Assembly (NCBI GenBank): GCA_036373975.1 | Contig: DASUUR010000053.1 | Coordinates: forward strand, 1-15,169 | Reading direction: 5' to 3' | Source of the DNA: DASUUR01 sp036373975 | GTDB lineage: Bacteria > Patescibacteriota > Saccharimonadia > Saccharimonadales > Saccharimonadaceae | DNA: 15,169 nt | In this document: one piece after another, positions 11,432-15,169 of the stretch | How the letters are laid out: the number at the start of each line of letters is the position of its first letter | Numbering within the stretch: position 1 is the first letter of the stretch | Made by a program: the position numbers and the translations under genes | The notes under the pieces: generated by a model | Told to the model about the DNA's origin: nothing | Databases searched by the model: none | What the model saw: the letters and a program-made list of their open reading frames with translations, nothing else

Positions 11432-11571
11432 ATTGCAATCGATGAATATCGAGTTTCTCTTATCACGCTTCGCAGGAAGCATCTTACATAGAAGACCGAG
11501 AGAAAAATAAAAACAGTATCTCGCTGTTCATCTCGCAGTCGAGAATATTATTACAATCCGAAAGGTTATAT
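11432..11571 (+). promoter_or_regulatory. Structured long 5' leader of the helicase gene
   Basis: About 140 nt between the predicted transcript start and the ATG. It holds three small perfect hairpins, each with a 5-bp stem and 4-nt loop: TCGAT/ATCGA (11439-11452), GCTTC/GAAGC (11467-11480) and TCTCG/CGAGA (11531-11544). The last ends 16 nt before the AAAGG Shine-Dalgarno at 11561-11565. Long leaders are known for cold-induced helicase and cold-shock genes; regulation here is inference. Confidence 0.45.
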
Positions 11572-12798
11572 ATGAATAACTCATCATTTCGTGCGGGACG
11601 CCGCGTTGCGTCTTCGCGCCCGAACACTGCTCGTCGCAGTTTTTCACGCCCTAACACTAATAAAAAACGACCTCGAGGTGCATTTATTCACCCGAGCAAG
11701 TTTGTTAACAAGGCCGCTACCCCTGCCGAAGAAGTGGTATACGAAGCAAAGCATACCTTTGAGGATTTTCCTTTTAGCACTGCCTTGCATGCAAATATCG
11801 CTGAAAAGGGCTATGTAAGTCCAAGCGCTATTCAAGATCAGGCGATCCCGCACGTTATTGAAGGCCGTGATGTTATTGGACTTGCCAATACTGGTACTGG
11901 TAAAACGGCTGCCTTTATTTTACCGATTATCGAGAAGCTTTCTGGTACGACTAGCGCGCCGGCCGTACTAATTATGGCTCCTACGCGCGAGCTAGCTGAG
12001 CAGATTGATGAACAATTCCGTACATTTGCTCGTGGCATGCGTCTTTATTCGGCGCTGTGTGTTGGTGGTATGAATATTGATCGCCAAATTCGCGACTTAC
12101 GCCGCCGTCCACATGTTATTATAGGCACCCCAGGGCGCCTTAAGGACCTATTGCAACGCCGTGTGCTGTTTGTGAAAGATATGACCACATTGGTACTTGA
12201 CGAAGCCGACCGCATGCTTGATATGGGCTTTATTAACGACATCCGCACTATTATTGCGACTATGCCAAAAGACCGTCAGACACTTTTCTTTAGCGCAACC
12301 ATTACACCAACTATCGAGGCTCTTGTGCATGACTTCCTGAACGACCCTGTGACTGTTTCAGTACGAACCAGCGAAACAAGTGACCATGTTGAACAAGACG
12401 TCATTGAGGCAACCTCAAAAGAAGAAAAGTTGTCGATCTTGACTAATATGCTGAGCGATGATGAATACGGCAAGGTGCTCGTTTTTGGTGAAACTAAGTT
12501 TGGTGTGCAGCGCTTGTCTGACGCACTTGCCAAATCTGGTATTACCTCAGTTGCTATTCACGGTAACAAAACGCAGCCACAACGCCAGCGTGCACTCCGT
12601 TCATTTAAGAACCAGGATGTGCGTGTGCTTGTAGCGACAGACGTTGCAGCTCGTGGACTTGATATTCCAAACGTGAGCCATGTAATCAACTTTGACCAGC
12701 CAGCAACCTACGAAGACTACGTACACCGCATTGGCCGAACCGGTCGTGGTGGCGCTAAGGGCAAAGCATTCACCTTCATTGCCCCTCGTTATCGCTAA
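11572..12798 (+). CDS. DEAD-box ATP-dependent RNA helicase (RhlE-like)
   Basis: This 408-residue protein has all core helicase motifs in order: the Q motif region with Gln88, Walker A ANTGTGKT (105-112), PTREL (137-141), GG (165-166), TPGR (186-189), DEAD (210-213), SAT (241-243), VFGET (304-308), ATDVAARGLD (355-364) and HRIGRTGRGG (385-394). It unwinds short RNA duplexes using ATP, typically in ribosome assembly or RNA decay. About 60 residues before the core are Arg/Ser/Asn-rich and probably disordered and RNA-binding. The C-terminal basic tail usual in RhlE is absent: the protein ends 14 residues after motif VI. The ATG has AAAGG 6 nt upstream and a long structured leader. No clear terminator follows. 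Confidence 0.97.
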   Translation: MNNSSFRAGRRVASSRPNTARRSFSRPNTNKKRPRGAFIHPSKFVNKAATPAEEVVYEAKHTFEDFPFSTALHANIAEKGYVSPSAIQDQAIPHVIEGRDVIGLANTGTGKTAAFILPIIEKLSGTTSAPAVLIMAPTRELAEQIDEQFRTFARGMRLYSALCVGGMNIDRQIRDLRRRPHVIIGTPGRLKDLLQRRVLFVKDMTTLVLDEADRMLDMGFINDIRTIIATMPKDRQTLFFSATITPTIEALVHDFLNDPVTVSVRTSETSDHVEQDVIEATSKEEKLSILTNMLSDDEYGKVLVFGETKFGVQRLSDALAKSGITSVAIHGNKTQPQRQRALRSFKNQDVRVLVATDVAARGLDIPNVSHVINFDQPATYEDYVHRIGRTGRGGAKGKAFTFIAPRYR

Positions 12799-12843
12799 TA
12801 TTTCGTTGCATAAATAACAAATTTTTCACGGCCCTCCGCACGC

Positions 12844-12849
12844 TACAAT
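12844..12849 (+). promoter_or_regulatory. Possible -10 of the small secreted protein gene
   Basis: TACAAT, giving a leader of about 30 nt with the Shine-Dalgarno AAGGAGGG about 5 nt before the ATG at 12887. No good -35 is evident. Confidence 0.4.
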
Positions 12850-12886
12850 GGGTGCATAAGCATAACTAGCTTATAAAGGAGGGTCT

Positions 12887-13261
12887 ATGAAAATAGCAAC
12901 GAAAACTCTAGCAACATTACTCATTGTTACGGTACTTAGCATTAGTACGATTAGTGGTGTATCTGCGCTGCAGCCTGGCACGGACAGCAAAAAGAATAAC
13001 TTTCGCCTCGAACGTTTACAGCGCCATGACAGAAAGTTTGAGCTGAGGGCGAGCGTGCTGGGATTAACGGGCAATGAACTGAAACAAGAGCTAAAGCAGC
13101 GCACATTTGACCAAGTATTGAAGCGGCATGGCTTCAAAGACAGAGAGGCTTTTCAAAAAGCGCTTGCAGGTAAGCTCAAAGATGAGCTAAAACGGCGCGG
13201 ATGGAGTGAGCGTAAAATCCAGCGTTTTCTGGATAGGCGTGCTGCAAGGCTTGCTCACTAA
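12887..13261 (+). CDS. Small secreted basic helical protein
   Basis: This 124-residue protein has a clear signal peptide: MKIATK, then a hydrophobic stretch (8-22) and a likely cleavage after VSA at about residue 27. The mature part is strongly basic and helical, with many Lys-Arg and Lys-Glu pairs. It includes VLGLTGNELKQELKQRTFDQ, which has the layout of small secreted 'LGLT.EEL...L..G.T' domains (DUF2680-like). It continues with HGFKDREAFQKALAGKLKDE and a final helix with RGWSERKIQRFLDRR. The function is unknown; an excess of positive charge suggests interaction with the cell surface, nucleic acid or a partner. It has the strongest Shine-Dalgarno in the window, suggesting high expression. 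Confidence 0.8.
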   Translation: MKIATKTLATLLIVTVLSISTISGVSALQPGTDSKKNNFRLERLQRHDRKFELRASVLGLTGNELKQELKQRTFDQVLKRHGFKDREAFQKALAGKLKDELKRRGWSERKIQRFLDRRAARLAH

Positions 13262-13275
13262 GCCGTCAGGTACGC

Positions 13276-13281
13276 TATAAT
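13276..13281 (+). promoter_or_regulatory. Consensus -10 of the second PAP2 gene, leaderless
   Basis: TATAAT ends exactly 6 nt (GACGCC) before the ATG at 13288. TTGCTC at 13251-13256 is a candidate -35 with a long 19-bp spacer. No Shine-Dalgarno is present. Confidence 0.6.
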
Positions 13282-13287
13282 GACGCC

Positions 13288-13794
13288 ATGACTAGCGAAT
13301 TCCTTATACGCCTGCTTGCCGATGCTCTGCTCGTACCAATTGTGGTAATTGGTGGATATGCATTGCTTCGATATGTCCCGCGCGGGCAGCGCTTTGCGGC
13401 GTATAGTAGAGTACTGATGGCGGGGCTAACCGCCCTGTTGCTCGCGAAGCTAACCGCAACGTTGTGGCAGCCATCTGAGCTGCGTCCGTTTCTAGAACAA
13501 GGCGTGGCTCCAGGCGCGGCCTACCTAGATAATCCTGGGTTTCCGTCTGATCATGCACTTTTCTCGGCCGCTATTGCGTTAGCGGTATACTTCGAAACGC
13601 CAAGTCGGCCATTGGCGGCAGTAGTGATTGTGGCCGTAGTGCTTGTCTGCTTAGGGAGGGTGCTTGCCCTGGTGCATACACCTCTTGATGTGCTGGGAGG
13701 ATTGTTCTTTGCGTGCGTGGGAGCGCTCTGGTACGGCGCAAGAAATGGAACACAAGTAGCACAACAGGCTCGCAAGGAGTATACTAAGCTGTAG
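13288..13794 (+). CDS. PAP2-family phosphatase, BcrC-like (putative undecaprenyl-diphosphatase)
   Basis: This 168-residue membrane protein has about five helices. It shows PSDH at 86-89 in the context GFPSDHALF and the third motif RX5HX3D with Arg124, His130 and Asp134 (TPLDVLGG). The PSDH form rather than PSGH, and the short length, favour the BcrC branch, which dephosphorylates undecaprenyl diphosphate to recycle the cell-wall lipid carrier. The first motif is altered: Lys54 is present, but the KX6RP arginine position is Gln61 (followed by Pro62). The start rests on a TATAAT 6 nt upstream. The next gene's ATG follows the TAG with no gap, so the two are one unit. Confidence 0.8.
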   Translation: MTSEFLIRLLADALLVPIVVIGGYALLRYVPRGQRFAAYSRVLMAGLTALLLAKLTATLWQPSELRPFLEQGVAPGAAYLDNPGFPSDHALFSAAIALAVYFETPSRPLAAVVIVAVVLVCLGRVLALVHTPLDVLGGLFFACVGALWYGARNGTQVAQQARKEYTKL

Positions 13795-14298
13795 ATGGAA
13801 GTGAGAGATATCCCCCCGCAGACGGAGCGCCCCAGCTGGCATTTCTTTGCACAGCACGATGGTGGCACGTGGTGGAAGATTTTGGCGTGGGGATTGGCTA
13901 CGGGCGCAATTGTATTTGTGCTTAGCAGCTTAATCGAACGTTTTATTGCCGAGCCTCTGCTGTGTCGCTCGGTCGATTCATTTTCAATGTGCTCTAATGC
14001 CGGCGCAATCGCATTTAATATCGGAACGGTTTTATCGGCGGTTATCGGTACTATCGGTTTGGTTAAGCTATCGACATACCGCCCCTTGCTCATAGCAATT
14101 GTTAGCGCGGCGACACTATGGGGGCTGCAGGGAGCGATACATTCACTGGCATGGGGTGAGGCTCTGCTATGGCTGGCGGGGATGTACGCTGTTACCTATG
14201 GGCTATTTGCTTGGATACTGCGTATGCATCATTTTCCTACTGCATTTATTGCGGCAATCGCCATAGTCATTGCGGCTCGCTTGGTTCTAAACGCTTAA
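13795..14298 (+). CDS. Five-helix membrane protein of unknown function
   Basis: This 167-residue protein has a short polar N-terminus with several Trp residues (SWHFFAQHDGGTWWK) and about five transmembrane helices near 28-47, 69-91, 97-116, 120-141 and 146-164. Two cysteines, Cys57 and Cys66, lie in the loop between helices 1 and 2 and could form a disulfide if that loop is outside. I do not recognise the family. Its ATG immediately follows the PAP2 stop codon, with AAGGAG 15 nt upstream inside the PAP2 gene, so translational coupling is likely and a role in the same lipid-carrier or envelope pathway is plausible. A TATACT 9 nt before the ATG could give a separate transcript. Confidence 0.75.
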   Translation: MEVRDIPPQTERPSWHFFAQHDGGTWWKILAWGLATGAIVFVLSSLIERFIAEPLLCRSVDSFSMCSNAGAIAFNIGTVLSAVIGTIGLVKLSTYRPLLIAIVSAATLWGLQGAIHSLAWGEALLWLAGMYAVTYGLFAWILRMHHFPTAFIAAIAIVIAARLVLNA

Positions 14299-14304
14299 AA
14301 AAGC

Positions 14305-14310
14305 TATACT
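14305..14310 (+). promoter_or_regulatory. -10 element of rmuC, leaderless
   Basis: TATACT ends exactly 6 nt (TAAGCT) before the ATG. TTGGTT at 14281-14286, inside the end of the previous gene, gives a -35 with an 18-bp spacer. No Shine-Dalgarno is present. Confidence 0.55.
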
Positions 14311-14316
14311 TAAGCT

Positions 14317-15169
14317 ATGGAAATACTTATCGGAATACTTTTATTGGTACTTGTTGGTTTTGGCTTAGCCTTATTTATGTTGTTTCAAAAATTGAATGCC
14401 ATGAAACAGGGTGATGCTACCGGGTTCTTAAAGCAAGATATTACTGAGCTGGCTCGAGGTATAGGTGAGCTCCGAGAGGGCCTGCAGCAAACTATGACAG
14501 AGCGATTGGACCGTAACCATAGCTCCATGCAGCGACAGTTAAGCGAGAGCGCTAAAATTGTTGCCGATGTAACCCAGCGGTTAACAAAGCTAGACGAGAC
14601 GAACCGCCGTGTGGTTGATGTGGCGGATGAATTAAAAACTTTGCAGAACGTGCTGCAGAACCCTAAGCAGCGTGGCGTGTTTGGCGAGTATTATCTTGAG
14701 ACGGTGCTGTCGAATGTACTGCCACCGGGGCGTTTCCAGATGCAATATAAGTTTAAGGACGGGTTGATTGTCGATGCGGCGATTTTCCTTGATCGTAACC
14801 AAGTGTTGCCAATTGATAGCAAGTTTAGCCTCGAGAACTACAATCGCTTAATAGAGACTACCGATAAAGTCCAGAGGGATCGTTTAATTGTTCAGCTGAA
14901 AACAGACTTGAAAGGGCGTATCGACGAAACTAGCAAGTACATTCGTCCTTCTGAAAACACTATGGATTTCGCCTTTATGTTTATTCCGAGCGAGGCTTTG
15001 TATTACGACCTGCTCATTAACAAGGTGGGCGTGACGGCTGTGGGGGCCAGGGACTTGATTGAATATGCTTTTCGCGACAAGAGGGTTATTATTGTGAGCC
15101 CAACCAGCTTTATGGCTTATCTGCAAACCGTTTTGCAAGGACTACGGAGCCTACAAATAGAAGAACAAG
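14317..15169 (+). CDS. rmuC: DNA recombination protein RmuC, 3' end cut by the window
   Basis: The 284 complete codons present start with one N-terminal transmembrane helix (about 3-23). A long coiled-coil region follows (about 35-115, with repeated Leu/Ile heptads and many charged residues), then the RmuC nuclease-like domain from about residue 118. Recognisable family blocks are RGVFGEYYLETVL (119-131), the core around VLPIDSKF (163-170) and SFMAYLQTVLQGLR near the end. RmuC limits inversions at short inverted repeats and its domain is restriction-nuclease-like. It is a membrane-anchored cytoplasmic protein. The last residues fall outside the window. The start was chosen from the ATG 6 nt after a TATACT box. 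Confidence 0.92.
   Translation, partial: MEILIGILLLVLVGFGLALFMLFQKLNAMKQGDATGFLKQDITELARGIGELREGLQQTMTERLDRNHSSMQRQLSESAKIVADVTQRLTKLDETNRRVVDVADELKTLQNVLQNPKQRGVFGEYYLETVLSNVLPPGRFQMQYKFKDGLIVDAAIFLDRNQVLPIDSKFSLENYNRLIETTDKVQRDRLIVQLKTDLKGRIDETSKYIRPSENTMDFAFMFIPSEALYYDLLINKVGVTAVGARDLIEYAFRDKRVIIVSPTSFMAYLQTVLQGLRSLQIEEQ

Noticed and set aside
13551..14093. Minus-strand ORF of 180 codons
   Set aside because: It is opposite the BcrC-like PAP2 gene and the following membrane gene, with a low-complexity translation and no start signals.
1..15169. CRISPR array, tRNA, rRNA, insertion sequence or attachment site
   Set aside because: I saw no regularly spaced repeats, cloverleaf-like segments, transposase genes or paired terminal repeats.
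1..15169. UGA recoding as in Gracilibacteria/Absconditabacteria
   Set aside because: Two genes end in TGA with transcription or gene boundaries right after, and no gene needs in-frame TGA to stay open.

Overview
The window is bacterial chromosome, densely packed with short genes on both strands and using the standard code: TAA, TAG and TGA all appear as stops and no ORF needs recoding. The gene style suggests a Patescibacteria/CPR member, with Candidatus Saccharibacteria (TM7) as my best guess. Supporting signs are many small membrane and orphan proteins, NUDIX and PAP2 genes, a short RhlE-type helicase, an RmuC gene and many start codons sitting about 6 nt after a -10 box. No rRNA, tRNA or universal marker is present to settle the taxonomy, so this is inference.

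Left part (1-5200). On the minus strand lie a truncated microsomal-type epoxide hydrolase, an AraC-family regulator just upstream of it, and a double PQ-loop membrane protein whose leader holds two terminator-like hairpins. On the plus strand a NUDIX hydrolase is followed 8 nt later by an unrecognised, GC-richer two-domain protein and a strong terminator. A second NUDIX hydrolase (minus) and an orphan gene (4389-4841) with its own promoter and terminator follow.

Middle part (4919-8303). A gingipain-like (clan CD, C25-type) cysteine peptidase with no visible signal peptide is followed by a small helical protein on the minus strand. Divergent from it is a putative metal-dependent hydrolase-like protein of unknown function. 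That gene converges on a 53-codon Cys-rich, Pro-tailed mini-protein (7815-7976, minus), and the two share a perfect 15-bp hairpin. A two-helix glycine-rich membrane protein (8142-8303) comes next.

Right part (8272-15169). A tightly coupled minus-strand operon encodes a PAP2 lipid phosphatase, a YegS/LCB5-type lipid kinase and a PLD-superfamily protein, which points to phospholipid or polyprenyl-phosphate turnover. Divergent from it is a GC-rich pair of small related proteins (10785-11320) with their own promoter and terminator. Then come a DEAD-box RNA helicase with a structured ~140-nt leader, a small secreted basic protein, a BcrC-like PAP2 phosphatase directly abutting a five-helix membrane protein, and the 5' part of rmuC running off the edge.

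Two patterns cross the window. First, at least five genes, probably six, have a -10 hexamer ending 6-7 nt before the ATG and no Shine-Dalgarno, which predicts leaderless mRNAs. Genes inside operons or with long leaders instead carry clear GGAG-type sites. Second, several orphan genes are GC-rich, carry their own promoter and/or terminator, and include the only two TGA stops. At least three of the encoded domains look like variants of one small beta-alpha-beta-beta-alpha-beta fold. This is the best candidate here for something undescribed.
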